64,000 nucleotides of DNA from Bradyrhizobium sp. C9 (GCF_002532045.1 NZ_NWTG01000001.1:496001-560000); one strand, 5' to 3'; positions 20,544 to 29,347 are shown, counted from the stretch's first letter. Notes: generated by a model not told the origin, from the sequence alone. Numbers and translations: made by a program.

Positions 20544-21626
20544 ATGTCCGCCAACGACGCACTCCACATCGCGGTTCTCGGTGGCGATGGCATCGGCCCC
20601 GAGGTGATGGCGCCGGCACTCGAGGTGCTGCGCAAGATCGAGGCCTCGGCCGGCCTCAAATTCCGCTTCACCGAGGCGCCGGCCGGTGCCGGCCATTACC
20701 AGCAGACCGGCAAGTCGATGCCGGAGAGCACAATCCGGCTGTGCGAGGAGGCCGACGCGATTCTGCTCGGCGCCTGTGGCCTGCCGTCGGTGCGCTATCC
20801 TGATAACACCGAGATCGCACCGCAGATCGAGCTGCGGATGATCTTCGATCTCTATGCCGGCGTGCGGCCCGCGCGATTGATCCCGGGCGTGCCGAGCACG
20901 ATCGTCGGCGCCGATCAGAAGGGCATCGACCTCGTCGTGATCCGGGAATCGACCGAAGGCCTGTTCGCCTCGATGGGCAAGGGCGTCGTCACCGACAGCG
21001 AGGCGCGCGAGACCATGGTGATCACGCGCCGGACCTCGGAGCGGCTGTTCGCGTTCTCGTTTCGGCTTGCCGAACGCCGCAAGGCGCGCGGCCGCGTCGG
21101 CGGCGGGCTGACCTGCGTCGACAAGGCGAACGTGTTCAAGGCGTTCGCGTTCTTCCGGAGCATCTTCGACGAGACCGCGCAGCGTCATCCCGACGTCAGG
21201 GCCGATCACCTCTACATCGACGCGGCTGCGGCTGCGCTGGTGAAGCGCCCGTGGGACTTCGACGTCATGGTGACCGAGAACATGTTCGGCGACATCCTAT
21301 CCGACCTCACCGCCGGCCTGATCGGCGGCATGGGCATGGCGCCGTCGGCCGACATCGGCGACCGCTACGCGGTGTTTCAGCCGTGTCACGGCACGGCGCC
21401 CGACATCATGGGGCAGGGCAAGGCCAACCCGACTGCGATGATCCTGTCGGCAGCGATGATGCTGGACTGGCTCGCCGACAAGCACGGCCTCGAGAGCGCC
21501 GCTGAAGCCGCCGAAGGAATCGAGCGCGCGGTCGACAAGGTCTATGCCGGCGGCATCAAGCCGTTCGAATTTGGCGGCAGCAACGGCACGGCCGATGTTG
21601 CGAAGGCCGTGCTGGCGGCGCTCTAA
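20544..21626 (+). CDS. Isocitrate/isopropylmalate/tartrate-type dehydrogenase
   Basis: A 360-residue NAD(P)-dependent decarboxylating dehydrogenase of the metal-requiring beta-hydroxyacid family. Visible motifs are AVLGGDGIGPEVM at the N-terminus, LLGACGLPSVRYPD, RPARLIPG, the RESTEGLFAS loop, DKANVFKAF and the metal-binding NMFGDILSDLTAGLIGGMGMAPS. The substrate loop differs from that of standard 3-isopropylmalate dehydrogenase, so tartrate or another 2-hydroxy acid is possible. A frame of this kind outside a leu operon suggests a catabolic role. Confidence 0.82.
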   Translation: MSANDALHIAVLGGDGIGPEVMAPALEVLRKIEASAGLKFRFTEAPAGAGHYQQTGKSMPESTIRLCEEADAILLGACGLPSVRYPDNTEIAPQIELRMIFDLYAGVRPARLIPGVPSTIVGADQKGIDLVVIRESTEGLFASMGKGVVTDSEARETMVITRRTSERLFAFSFRLAERRKARGRVGGGLTCVDKANVFKAFAFFRSIFDETAQRHPDVRADHLYIDAAAAALVKRPWDFDVMVTENMFGDILSDLTAGLIGGMGMAPSADIGDRYAVFQPCHGTAPDIMGQGKANPTAMILSAAMMLDWLADKHGLESAAEAAEGIERAVDKVYAGGIKPFEFGGSNGTADVAKAVLAAL

Positions 21627-21630
21627 TGCG

Positions 21631-21656
21631 AAAAAGGAGGGGGCCGAAGCCCCCTC
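21631..21656 (-). terminator. Rho-independent terminator of the His/Gly-rich gene
   Basis: Read on the minus strand, GAGGGGGC, a TTCG tetraloop and GCCCCCTC form an 8-bp stem followed by CTTTTT. It starts 8 bases past the stop of the gene at 21665-21988. On the plus strand the same stem ends the dehydrogenase transcript without a T-run. Confidence 0.9.
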
Positions 21657-21664
21657 GCTGACGA

Positions 21665-21988
21665 TTAGCGCCTGTGTCCACCGTGATGTCCACCACCGTG
21701 ATGGCCGCCACCGTGATGGCCGCCGTGATGACGGTACCCGTGATGATGGCGGGGGTAGACGTGTGGACGATGATGCCATCCGTGATGGCGCGGTCCGTAG
21801 CCGTAGCCCGGTTGCCAGTAGCAGCGGCCCCAGCGATCGCAGACCTGGCGTACCTTGTCGACATTGGACGTTTCGCCTGCGATGTGGCTGGCCTGTGGCA
21901 GCCCGTTCGGCATCGCCGATGCCGCACCGGACATCAACGCTGCGCTTGCGAGCGCGGCCAGTCCAATAATTGCAAGCTTGATATTCAT
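21665..21988 (-). CDS. Small secreted His/Gly-rich protein
   Basis: A 107-residue protein preceded by AAGGAG 6 bases before the ATG. Residues 1-25 are a signal peptide (GAASA). The mature part contains VRQVCDRWGRCYWQPGYG, a two-cysteine aromatic motif seen in small exported proteins of rhizobia. The last 40 residues are His/Gly-rich with repeated HHGGG units, which could bind divalent metals. The longer frame reading in from 22321 has no RBS or family character. Function is unknown; metal sequestration in the periplasm is a guess. Confidence 0.75.
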   Translation of the reverse strand: MNIKLAIIGLAALASAALMSGAASAMPNGLPQASHIAGETSNVDKVRQVCDRWGRCYWQPGYGYGPRHHGWHHRPHVYPRHHHGYRHHGGHHGGGHHGGGHHGGHRR

Positions 21989-22246
21989 TGAGATCTCCTT
22001 GGTTGAAGCCTGAAAACGTCCATGCGGCCGCTTCGTTGCTGCGACAAAAAGCCAGGCAGGTGCACTCGGTTCTGGCGATGCCGGTTCAACGCAGCAAATG
22101 CGGGAGTTGTGAGGTCGCTCCATGCGCGGGCGACAATTGGCCGCGCGACAGAATGGCGGCGGGTCGCGCTCGCAAGCGCTGCATGAGATGTGCAGCCGAA
22201 GCGGGAACCGGAACGGCCCGCGCGCAAAACCTTGCCTGCCGCGGCC

Positions 22247-22282
22247 AAAGAAAAAGCGCTGCCATCGCCGATGGCAGCGCTT
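22247..22282 (-). terminator. Rho-independent terminator downstream of the XRE regulator gene
   Basis: On the minus strand AAGCGCTGCCATC and GATGGCAGCGCTT form a perfect 13-bp stem with a 3-base loop, followed by TTTCTTT. It lies about 110 bases after the stop of the regulator gene at 22395. Confidence 0.9.
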
Positions 22283-22394
22283 CGATATCTTCCCGGTTCG
22301 ACCGGCGCGTGGCGATCCCAATGACCGGTCGCGGCCGATCCGCTCGCTCTGGTCGATCGCGTTCGCGGTGTTGCGATCGTACCTGTGCTGCCGT

Positions 22395-22790
22395 TCAGTC
22401 TTCGTTGGCGGCGATCGATTCCATCAGCGACACCAGTTGGCGCTGCACGGTCTGATCCTTGATCTTGCTGTAGGCGCGCAGCAACCGGAGGCTGAACGCG
22501 CTGTCGAGGAACAGCAGGCTCTCGACTTCGCGGGCCTTGTTGTCGCCGTCGTAGAAGAAGGTCACCGGCACGTCCAGCGCGCTCGCGATTTGCTGAAGGC
22601 GAGCGGCGCCGACACGATTCACGCCCTTCTCGTACTTCTGAACCTGCTGGAAGCTGACGCCCAGCTTGTCGCCGAGTTCCGCCTGCGAGATCTTCTGCTC
22701 GACACGGCGCAAACGAATCCGCTTGCCCAACTCGATGTCCGGCTTGCCGGCGCTGCGCTGCTTCATCTTCTTTGCTGCTGATCTGTTCAT
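22395..22790 (-). CDS. XRE-family transcriptional regulator
   Basis: A 131-residue DNA-binding protein. A basic N-terminal tail precedes a helix-turn-helix at about residues 25-75, with IRLRRVEQKISQAELGDKLGVSFQQVQKYEKGVNRVGAARLQQIASAL. The C-terminal helix (about 95-128) is probably for dimerisation. It resembles the short cytoplasmic XRE regulators common in rhizobia. Its upstream gap holds several inverted repeats that could be its own operators. Targets are unknown. Confidence 0.85.
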   Translation of the reverse strand: MNRSAAKKMKQRSAGKPDIELGKRIRLRRVEQKISQAELGDKLGVSFQQVQKYEKGVNRVGAARLQQIASALDVPVTFFYDGDNKAREVESLLFLDSAFSLRLLRAYSKIKDQTVQRQLVSLMESIAANED

Positions 22791-23358
22791 TCTTGTGACC
22801 CGTCCTTCAAATCGAGAATCCCTGGCCCGGTCGGGTCAGGGACACGTTCATGATGTACCGCGTTAAGCTCGAGTGGATCGTCAGTTCGTCTGAACGACGA
22901 AATCCAAGAAGATCGCGGGATGGTATCCAGACGCACATGCGCATTGGAAGCACCCAAGTACCGACTCGGTCGACTACCTGTAGTCGACCGCGCCAAGGTG
23001 TCTGTCGACACCCCGCCCTCTACATTTGGCAAAATATTGACCAAACCACAACTAGCGCGAGTTTGATCGACACAGATTTTGCGCGCATGCTTACTGGGCG
23101 GCATTGCACTCGCCCGTAGTTCTACGGGCAGCCAATATTGTACGAGCGTCCTAGTATGGATGCAACCCCAGCTAGTGCATCCTGAGGTCGCGGCGACGGT
23201 CTGCGGTTGCTTGACTGAATCGCCGCCAATGCGAAAAGTTTGACGTAAGTCCAAGTCAGGCTTTCGGAATGTTGCTGGACAATTGCCTAAAAGTTCTGAA
23301 TCATCGGGAACAATTGTGCGCCTACGGAAAGCCGGCGAACTCTGGCAGGAGAGGCCAA
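22791..23358. promoter_or_regulatory. 568-base gap with five inverted repeats
   Basis: This divergent gap shows: a 10-bp hairpin with one G-T wobble at 22820-22841; an imperfect repeat TCGTC-A-GTTC / GAAC-GACGA at 22878-22900; a perfect 11-bp repeat CGGTCGACTAC / GTAGTCGACCG with 2-base spacer at 22967-22990; GGTGTC / GACACC at 22997-23012; and GCCCGTAG / CTACGGGC with 2-base spacer at 23112-23129. It is lower in GC than its neighbours. No coding frame with an RBS is visible. Operator clusters or a small RNA are both possible. Confidence 0.5.
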
Positions 23359-23670
23359 ATGAAGCGGAAGAGGGGAACACCTCGACTCTACCTCGCGGCT
23401 TCGGGAGTGGAAGATATGCCGGTCGCAAATACGGAAGAACGGTTGCTGGCGCTGCTGGCAACCCTGGAGGAATGTCAGGCATTTCTGACTGACCGGGCGA
23501 ACACGGAAACGGCGCGGCTGTTGTCCCTTGCCATCCTCGAGCTTCGGATGGAGCTGCACAAGGTGACGGATTCCGAGTTGAAGGCGCTGTGTGACATGAT
23601 CGCGTCGGACGAGCCGGTGCAGGAACCGGCGACCAGGCAGTTGCCGCCGTATCTGCGGCTTATCAAGTAA
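23359..23670 (+). CDS. Hypothetical protein, about 103 residues
   Basis: A small protein preceded by AGGAGAGG 5 bases before the ATG at 23359. It has a basic N-terminus (MKRKRGTPRLYLAASG), a helical, Leu/Glu-rich middle (ERLLALLATLEECQAFLTD ... LLSLAILELRMELHKVTDSELKALCDMI) and a Pro-rich end. No membrane segment or known domain is recognised. The open frame extends upstream to 23269, but the RBS points to 23359. It is likely cytoplasmic and all-helical; function unknown. Confidence 0.65.
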   Translation: MKRKRGTPRLYLAASGVEDMPVANTEERLLALLATLEECQAFLTDRANTETARLLSLAILELRMELHKVTDSELKALCDMIASDEPVQEPATRQLPPYLRLIK

Positions 23671-23678
23671 GCGCGCGC

Positions 23679-23695
23679 CCCGCGCCATGCGCGGG
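23679..23695. terminator. Short hairpin between convergent genes
   Basis: CCCGCGC, CAT, GCGCGGG form a 7-bp stem 9 bases after the hypothetical gene and 27 bases after the end of dctA on the other strand. There is no T-run, so its role as a terminator is uncertain. Confidence 0.35.
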
Positions 23696-23721
23696 ACGCT
23701 GCCGGCCCTGTGCCGCGTGGC

Positions 23722-25041
23722 TCAGCCCGCGGTCACGTCGACCGCCTCGGTGCCTTCGAGCACACGACGCGCCTTGTCCCGGTCCAGGTCACCTTCCCAT
23801 GCCGCGACCACGACGGTGGCGACGCAGTTGCCGATCAGATTGCCGACGGCGCGTGCCATGCCGATGAACCAGTCAACCGAGAGCACCAGCACGAGGCCGA
23901 TCGCCGGGATGCTCGGCACCGCATTGAGCGTCGCCGCCAGGATGACGATCGCCGAGCCCGGCACGCCATGCGCGCCCTTCGAGGTGATCAGCGACACGCC
24001 GAGCACCAGCAGCAGGTCGCCGAACGACAGCGGTGTGTTGGTCGCCTGCGCGATGAAGACCACCGCAAGCGTCAGATAGATCGAGAATGCATCGAGGTTG
24101 AACGAATAGCCGGTCGGAATCACGAGGCCGACCACCGAATCCTTGACGCCGAAATGCTCCAGCTTGCGCATCACCTGCGGCAGCACCGCGTCGGAGGACG
24201 CGGTGGCGACCACGATCATCAGCTCCTCGCGCAGGTAGCCGAGGAACTTGAGGATGTTGATGCCGGCCAGCGCCATCACGGCGCCAAGCACGCCGAGCAC
24301 GAAGATCGCGACCGAGACGTAGAACAGCGCCACCAGCGACAGCAGCTGCTTCAGCGAGCCGACGCCGTATTTGCCGACCGTGTAGGCGACGGCGCCGAGC
24401 ACGCCGATCGGTGCAAAGCGCACGATCAGGCCCATGGCGCGGAACAGCACGGTGGAGACCGCGTCGATGAACGAGGAGATTTTCTCACCCTTCTCGCCGC
24501 CGACCAGCGCCAGGCTGACGCCGAAGATGATGGCGAAGAACAGCACCTGCAGCACGTCGTTGCGCGACAGCGCGTCGAACGAGGTGGTCGGGATGATGTT
24601 GAGCAGGAAGCTGCCGATGCCTTCGCCCTTCAGCTTCTGCGCGTTGCTGGCATAGCTGCCGAGCGCCTTGGCATCCAGCGTCGAGGTATCGATGTTCATG
24701 CCGTGACCGGGCCCGAACAGGTAGGCCAGGATCAAGCCGACCACGAGCGCGACCGTCGTCATCGCCTCGAAATACACCAGCGCCTTGACGCCGACGCGTC
24801 CGACCTTCTTGAGGTCGCCGGCGCCGGCGATGCCATGCACCACCACGCAGAACACGATCGGCGCCACGATCATCGAGATCAGTTTCAGGAAGGCATCGCT
24901 GAAGATCTTCAACCCGATCGCGAAATCGGGCGCCGCCATGCCGATGATGATGCCGAGCAGCAGCGCGACGAGCACCTGCACGAACAGCGATGTGTAGAGC
25001 GGCTTGCGTGCAACTGTAGCGTTCGCGGCGATGGTCGACAT
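23722..25041 (-). CDS. dctA: C4-dicarboxylate:cation symporter DctA
   Basis: A 439-residue inner-membrane carrier for succinate, fumarate and malate, the fuels of nodule bacteroids. It shows LYTSLFVQVLVALLLGIIIG, the LISMIVAPIVFCVVVHGIAG segment, the serine-rich re-entrant loop ATASSDAVLPQVMRKLEHFG, VIPTGYSFNLDAFSIYLT and ITSKGAHGVPGSA, all typical of DctA. Length is normal. A sigma-54 promoter at 25095-25111 lies just upstream, fitting the known DctB/DctD control, though dctBD are not in the window. Confidence 0.92.
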   Translation of the reverse strand: MSTIAANATVARKPLYTSLFVQVLVALLLGIIIGMAAPDFAIGLKIFSDAFLKLISMIVAPIVFCVVVHGIAGAGDLKKVGRVGVKALVYFEAMTTVALVVGLILAYLFGPGHGMNIDTSTLDAKALGSYASNAQKLKGEGIGSFLLNIIPTTSFDALSRNDVLQVLFFAIIFGVSLALVGGEKGEKISSFIDAVSTVLFRAMGLIVRFAPIGVLGAVAYTVGKYGVGSLKQLLSLVALFYVSVAIFVLGVLGAVMALAGINILKFLGYLREELMIVVATASSDAVLPQVMRKLEHFGVKDSVVGLVIPTGYSFNLDAFSIYLTLAVVFIAQATNTPLSFGDLLLVLGVSLITSKGAHGVPGSAIVILAATLNAVPSIPAIGLVLVLSVDWFIGMARAVGNLIGNCVATVVVAAWEGDLDRDKARRVLEGTEAVDVTAG

Positions 25042-25094
25042 GAACTCCCCCTGTCTTTGGCCGGTGTTCCTGCCGGCCGATCCCGCCCCATCTT

Positions 25095-25111
25095 AGCAAC
25101 TTGCGTGCCAA
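25095..25111 (-). promoter_or_regulatory. Sigma-54 promoter of dctA
   Basis: Read on the minus strand the 17 bases are TTGGCACGCAAGTTGCT, matching the -24/-12 consensus (TGGCACG-N4-TTGC) at every conserved position. It sits 54 bases before the dctA ATG, leaving room for a short leader. Known dctA genes of rhizobia use sigma-54 with the activator DctD, so the assignment is strong. Confidence 0.88.
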
Positions 25112-25142
25112 GATGTCGCAGGATCGGGGGCCATTTGCCCCC

Positions 25143-26651
25143 TCAGTCGCCGGTTTCGAGGGTGCTGGTCACCGTGTAGACGACGCCGTGGGGCAGGAAA
25201 TCCACCGTGGCCTCGCCGCCGAGCTGGTCGCGGGCGCTGCGCTCGATCAGGCGGGAGCCGAAGCCGCGCTGCACCGGCGCCGCGACCGGTGGGCCGCCGG
25301 CCTCCGTCCAGATTATCCGGAGCATCGGTCCGGGGCTCTCGCTGAGGATTTCCCAGTCCAGCGTCACCGTGCCGGTGTCGTTGGACAGCGCGCCATATTT
25401 GGCGGCGTTGGTCGCCATCTCATGGAGGAGCATCGACAGCACCAAGGCAAGCCGGGGCGACAGCGGCACGCGGGGTCCGAACATCCTGACCCGTTCGGAG
25501 GCGTTCAGCAGATAGGGCCGCAGCACGCGGCTGATCACGTCCTGCAGGTCGGAGCCCTGCCATTTGTCGGTCGAGAGCAGATTGTGCGCCTCGGCGAGCG
25601 CGCCGAGCCGTCCCTCGAACTTGTCGCGCTCGGCACGGCTCGCGCTGCGGAAGGTTTGTGTGGCGATCGATTGCAGGATCGCCAGCGTGTTCTTGACGCG
25701 GTGGTTGAGCTCCTCGATCAGGAGGTCGTGCAGCATCTCGCCGCGCGCGATCGTGGTTGCCATCCGCACCGCAAAGCCGAGGCCGACCAGGAGCAGGACG
25801 CCGCCGATCACGCTGGTGATCGCAAGCGAGCGCCACAGTGGCGCCACCAGCGAGTTCTCGGCGATCCCGGCGGCGACCGTCCAGCCCGTGACGCGCGATC
25901 GGGTGAAGCCCGTGATCAGCGCGACGCCTTCGAGCGAGACCGTCGGCAGTGTCGCCTCGCTACGGCGGAACATCTCGGTAAACAACGTTGGCGCGGCGCG
26001 CTGCCCGATGGTTGCCTGCGGATTCGGGACGCGGGCGAGGTTGATCCCGTCGCCGTCAAAGATCGAGATGGTCCAGTCCTGGTTCAGGCGCTGGCGCTCG
26101 ATCATGGCCTGGAAGACCTCGATCGGCGGGCTGAAGGAGATGTCGTAGAGCACTTCTCCGTCGCGGATCACCGGCACCTCGACCGTGATGATCAGTTGCC
26201 GCTTCACCTCACCGAAGAACAGGTTGGAGTATTGCGGCTGCCGCGTCGTAAACACCTTCTCGACGATCTCGAGATTGTTGCGCGGCGGCAGGCTCGCGGT
26301 GTCCGGCGTCAGCGAGGAGAACGCCTGGCGTCCCCTGCGGTCGGCCACCAGCACCACGCCGTCCTTGCCGTACTGGTCGAGGAAGCCGGCCGCGACGCGG
26401 CGAAAATTGCCGAAATCGCTGTCGCGCAGCGAGTTGGTCAGCGCCAGCACCTGCAGCCCGCCGGTCATGCGCTGCATTTCCGCATCGAGCAGCAGGCGGA
26501 TGCTGCGCGCCGTCTCCAGCACGCGCTGCGTGGCCGCCTGACGATCCCGCTGGTAATTGTGGAAGACGATCCCGACCGCGAAAATGAGCAGCGGCAACAT
26601 CGTCCCCGCGACCAGAAGCGCGAGACGCGCTGGCAATGTCAGTTTCGGCAC
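25143..26651 (-). CDS. HWE-family sensor histidine kinase
   Basis: A 502-residue membrane kinase from a GTG at 26651. TM1 spans about 8-30, an extracytoplasmic PDC/Cache-like sensor 31-275, and TM2 276-297. The phospho-acceptor is His317 in ELNHRVKNTLAILQS. LLHEMATNAAKYGALS and the following LDWEI carry the His and W-x-E marks of the HWE class, which often drives general stress or light signalling. A GTG at 26750 would lie inside the terminator hairpin of the upstream gene, so I reject it. No response regulator gene is adjacent. Confidence 0.8.
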   Translation of the reverse strand: MPKLTLPARLALLVAGTMLPLLIFAVGIVFHNYQRDRQAATQRVLETARSIRLLLDAEMQRMTGGLQVLALTNSLRDSDFGNFRRVAAGFLDQYGKDGVVLVADRRGRQAFSSLTPDTASLPPRNNLEIVEKVFTTRQPQYSNLFFGEVKRQLIITVEVPVIRDGEVLYDISFSPPIEVFQAMIERQRLNQDWTISIFDGDGINLARVPNPQATIGQRAAPTLFTEMFRRSEATLPTVSLEGVALITGFTRSRVTGWTVAAGIAENSLVAPLWRSLAITSVIGGVLLLVGLGFAVRMATTIARGEMLHDLLIEELNHRVKNTLAILQSIATQTFRSASRAERDKFEGRLGALAEAHNLLSTDKWQGSDLQDVISRVLRPYLLNASERVRMFGPRVPLSPRLALVLSMLLHEMATNAAKYGALSNDTGTVTLDWEILSESPGPMLRIIWTEAGGPPVAAPVQRGFGSRLIERSARDQLGGEATVDFLPHGVVYTVTSTLETGD

Positions 26652-26732
26652 GATGTCCCCGGGTCGGTGCCCGTTTGCGGTGAGCTTAGGGGAAGCGGAA
26701 AAAGTCCGCCAAAGGAAATGACCGGCAATCTG

Positions 26733-26766
26733 AAAAATTCCGCGGCGCACACCGTGCGCCGCGGAA
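26733..26766 (-). terminator. Rho-independent terminator of the serine hydrolase gene
   Basis: On the minus strand TTCCGCGGCGCAC, GGT and GTGCGCCGCGGAA form a perfect 13-bp stem followed by TTTTTC. It begins 10 bases after the stop of the gene at 26777. Confidence 0.92.
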
Positions 26767-26776
26767 GAACCTTTGG

Positions 26777-28051
26777 TCAGAGATTGCTCTCGGTGATCGC
26801 GGCGTAGACCATGGTGCGAAGCTCGCGCCGCAGCGGATAGGCGCTCGACGGCAGCACCTGGGTCATGAAGATCGTGATCAGCTCCTCGGCCGGGTCGATG
26901 AAGAACGAGGTCGTCGCGGCGCCGCCCCAGTTGAATTCGCCCGGGCTGCCCGCGATCAGGGTCTGCGCCGGGTGCATGGTGACGGCGAAGCCGAGGCCGA
27001 AGCCGATGCCGTTATAGGCGGCCTCGGCGAACATCGAGCGCGACATGGCCGGCAGGTCGACGCCGCCGGGCAGATGGTTGCTGGCCATCAGCTTCAAGGT
27101 CTTCGGGCCGAGCAGCCGGACGCCGCCGAGCTCGCCGCCGTTGAGCAGCGCGCGGCAGAAGGTCAGATAGTCGGCCGCGGTCGAGCATAGCCCGCCGCCG
27201 CCGGAGACCAGCGAGGGCGGCGACAGGAACGAACTGGTCGCCGGATCGTCCTGCAGCGTCAGCGTGCCCTTGCGCTCGGCGGCGAGCGGGTTGAAGCCGC
27301 CCTGCGGGTCGGCGGAATAGCAGGCGGCAAAGCGGTGCGCCTTGTCTGAAGGCACGAAGAAGTCGGTATCGTTCATGCCGAGCGGCTTGAAGATCCGCTC
27401 CTTCAGGAACTGCTCGAATGGCATGGCTGAAATCTTGCCGACGAGATAGCCGAGCACGTCGGTGGAGACCGAGTAATTCCAGGCTTCACCCGGCGAGAAC
27501 TCCAGCGGGATCTTCGCCAGGTCCTCGATCATGCTGTCGAGCGTGCCGGCCTTGATGACCTCGCCGATCTTCTTCTCGCGATAGGCGGCGTCGACATTGG
27601 AGCGCTGCTGGAAGCCGTAGGTGAGGCCCGAGGTGTGGCGCAGCAGGTCGACGATCAGCATCGGCCGCGTCGGCGGGCGGGTCAGGAAGGCGGGCGCGGT
27701 GCCGGCGACGAACACGCCGAGGTTCTTCCATTCCGGAATGTATTTGGCGACCGGCTCGTCGAGCGCGACCTTGCCTTCCTCGACCAGCATCATGAAGGCG
27801 ACCGAGGTGATCGGCTTGGTCATCGAATAGATGCGGAAGATGGTGTCGTCCTTCACCGGCACCTTGCGCTCGAGATCGGCAAAGCCCTGGACGGTGGAAT
27901 GCACGATCTTGCCGCGGCGGTAGATCAGGAGCTGGGTGCCGGGAAACCGGCCGGAATCGATGTAGCGGCTCTTCAGATGCGCTTCGAGGCGGTTGAGGGC
28001 GGTGGTCGACATTCCCGCGGATTCGGGCGAGGCAGGCGTGGGGGCTAACAT
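26777..28051 (-). CDS. Serine hydrolase, beta-lactamase class C / esterase EstB type
   Basis: A 424-residue protein. The nucleophile motif S-x-x-K is SMTK (Ser76), the Y-x-N-like motif is in WNYSVSTDVLGYL, and the third motif is near FNWGGAA. The last motif has W-G-G in place of K-T-G, as in EstB-like esterases rather than true AmpC enzymes. No signal peptide is visible after the ATG at 28051, which has GGAGAAA upstream, so a cytoplasmic esterase or transacylase is more likely than a beta-lactamase. It is followed closely by its terminator. Confidence 0.82.
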   Translation of the reverse strand: MLAPTPASPESAGMSTTALNRLEAHLKSRYIDSGRFPGTQLLIYRRGKIVHSTVQGFADLERKVPVKDDTIFRIYSMTKPITSVAFMMLVEEGKVALDEPVAKYIPEWKNLGVFVAGTAPAFLTRPPTRPMLIVDLLRHTSGLTYGFQQRSNVDAAYREKKIGEVIKAGTLDSMIEDLAKIPLEFSPGEAWNYSVSTDVLGYLVGKISAMPFEQFLKERIFKPLGMNDTDFFVPSDKAHRFAACYSADPQGGFNPLAAERKGTLTLQDDPATSSFLSPPSLVSGGGGLCSTAADYLTFCRALLNGGELGGVRLLGPKTLKLMASNHLPGGVDLPAMSRSMFAEAAYNGIGFGLGFAVTMHPAQTLIAGSPGEFNWGGAATTSFFIDPAEELITIFMTQVLPSSAYPLRRELRTMVYAAITESNL

Positions 28052-28196
28052 CAGGCGTTTCTCCGGCTGGCAAGGCTGCCTTGATAGCCGAAAAGTGTCC
28101 CTTTCACCAACCGGCTGCTGCTTACCGGCACCGGGCCGGTGGTGTACGGTCGCCCCTGCAATCGCGCCCTCAAGGGAGCCGAAGGGAAACGCCGAG

Positions 28197-29111
28197 ATGA
28201 CCCAGTTCAACGAAACCGAGCTCACCACAGCCGTCATCCGCAGCTTCGACCAGACGCCCGATCCGCGGGCCAAGTTCCTGCTGCAGGAACTGGTGAAGTC
28301 GCTGCACGATTACGTGCGCAAGACCGATCTCACCTTCGAGGAATGGGACCACGCGATCGGCTTCCTGACCCGCACCGGTCAGAAGTGCACCGACATCCGC
28401 CAGGAATTCATCCTGCTGTCCGACGTGCTCGGCGTGTCCATGCTGGTCGATGCGGTCAACCACCGGGATCGCGACGGCGCGACCGAGACCACCGTGCTCG
28501 GCCCGTTCTATGTCGGCGAGCACAAGGTAACGCCGCACGGCACCGACATCTCGGCAAGCCTACCCGGCGAGCGCATGTTCGTGCAGAGCCGCGTCACCGA
28601 CCTCGACGGCAAGCCGCTGGCCAATGTGCCGGTCGATGTCTGGCACGCGGACGACGATGGGTTCTATGACTCGCAGAAGCCGAGCTATGCCGCCGAGGGC
28701 CCGTCCTCGCGGGCGCGCTTCGTCACCGATGCCGACGGCCGCTTCTTCTTCCGCACCATCGTGCCGTGCAGCTATCCGATCCCGACCGACGGTCCGGTCG
28801 GGCAGATGATCACGCAGACCAACCGGCATCCGATGCGGCCGGCGCATGTGCACTTCCTGGTCAACGCCAAGGGCCATGAGCCGCTGATCACGCATGTGTT
28901 CGTCGAGGGCGACAAGTACATCGACTCCGACGTCGTGTTCGGCGTGAAGGACGAACTGATCGCCAAGGTCGAGCGGCGCACCGATCCTGTGATGCCCGAC
29001 GGCCAGCGGTCGGATGGCCCGTGGAGCCTGATGACCTACGAATTCCACGTGAAGCCCGGCGGCGGAATGGCGCCAGCGCCGCTCGGCACCAAGGTCGCCG
29101 AAGACGCCTGA
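28197..29111 (+). CDS. Intradiol ring-cleavage dioxygenase, hydroxyquinol 1,2-dioxygenase type
   Basis: A 304-residue non-haem Fe(III) enzyme. It follows the hydroxyquinol-dioxygenase pattern: GQKCTDIRQEFILLSDVLGVSM and ATETTVLGPFYVG in the helical N-terminal domain, then VDVWHADDDGFYD. The four iron ligands are visible as Tyr157, Tyr193 (CSYPIPTDG), His217 and His219 (RPAHVHF). It would convert hydroxyquinol to maleylacetate. The gene is divergent from the serine hydrolase and lies 8 kb from a gamma-resorcylate decarboxylase, whose product resorcinol feeds into hydroxyquinol. Catechol or chlorocatechol activity cannot be excluded. Confidence 0.88.
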   Translation: MTQFNETELTTAVIRSFDQTPDPRAKFLLQELVKSLHDYVRKTDLTFEEWDHAIGFLTRTGQKCTDIRQEFILLSDVLGVSMLVDAVNHRDRDGATETTVLGPFYVGEHKVTPHGTDISASLPGERMFVQSRVTDLDGKPLANVPVDVWHADDDGFYDSQKPSYAAEGPSSRARFVTDADGRFFFRTIVPCSYPIPTDGPVGQMITQTNRHPMRPAHVHFLVNAKGHEPLITHVFVEGDKYIDSDVVFGVKDELIAKVERRTDPVMPDGQRSDGPWSLMTYEFHVKPGGGMAPAPLGTKVAEDA

Positions 29112-29262
29112 TCACTGCGGTCTCCAAGCGCTCTGCTCAATTCATGTGCGGCGCACAAGAATTGGGCGGATCGCATTCTTTGGCAGCGTGCGAGAACTCC
29201 GCGCGTGCTGCGACAAGTTGCGCAAAACATTGCATTAAAATCGATTTTTGCACTGCGGTAGC

Positions 29263-29279
29263 TTGGCACAAGGCTTGAA
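29263..29279 (+). promoter_or_regulatory. Possible sigma-54 promoter of nrtABC
   Basis: TTGGCACAAGGCTTGAA matches the -24 element fully, but the -12 element reads TTGA instead of TTGC. It lies 180 bases before the nrtA ATG. It is weaker than the dctA promoter at 25095-25111. Confidence 0.4.
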
Positions 29280-29347
29280 TAGTCAGGTGTCGACGCCATT
29301 GAAGCCGTCCCTCGAGGCCACCCCATCGGATTTCTGACGCTGCCAGT

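Noticed and set aside
22967..22990. Reading the palindrome as a lux box for quorum sensing
   Set aside because: The central CTACCTGTAG only partly recalls lux boxes, the symmetry and spacing differ, and there is no LuxR or LuxI gene in the window.
26652..26750. Longer kinase start at the GTG at 26750
   Set aside because: This start lies inside the 13-bp terminator hairpin (26738-26766) of the upstream gene, and the added residues have no family character.
26777..28051. Serine hydrolase as a class C beta-lactamase resistance gene
   Set aside because: There is no signal peptide and the K-T-G motif is replaced by W-G-G, which fits EstB-like esterases better.
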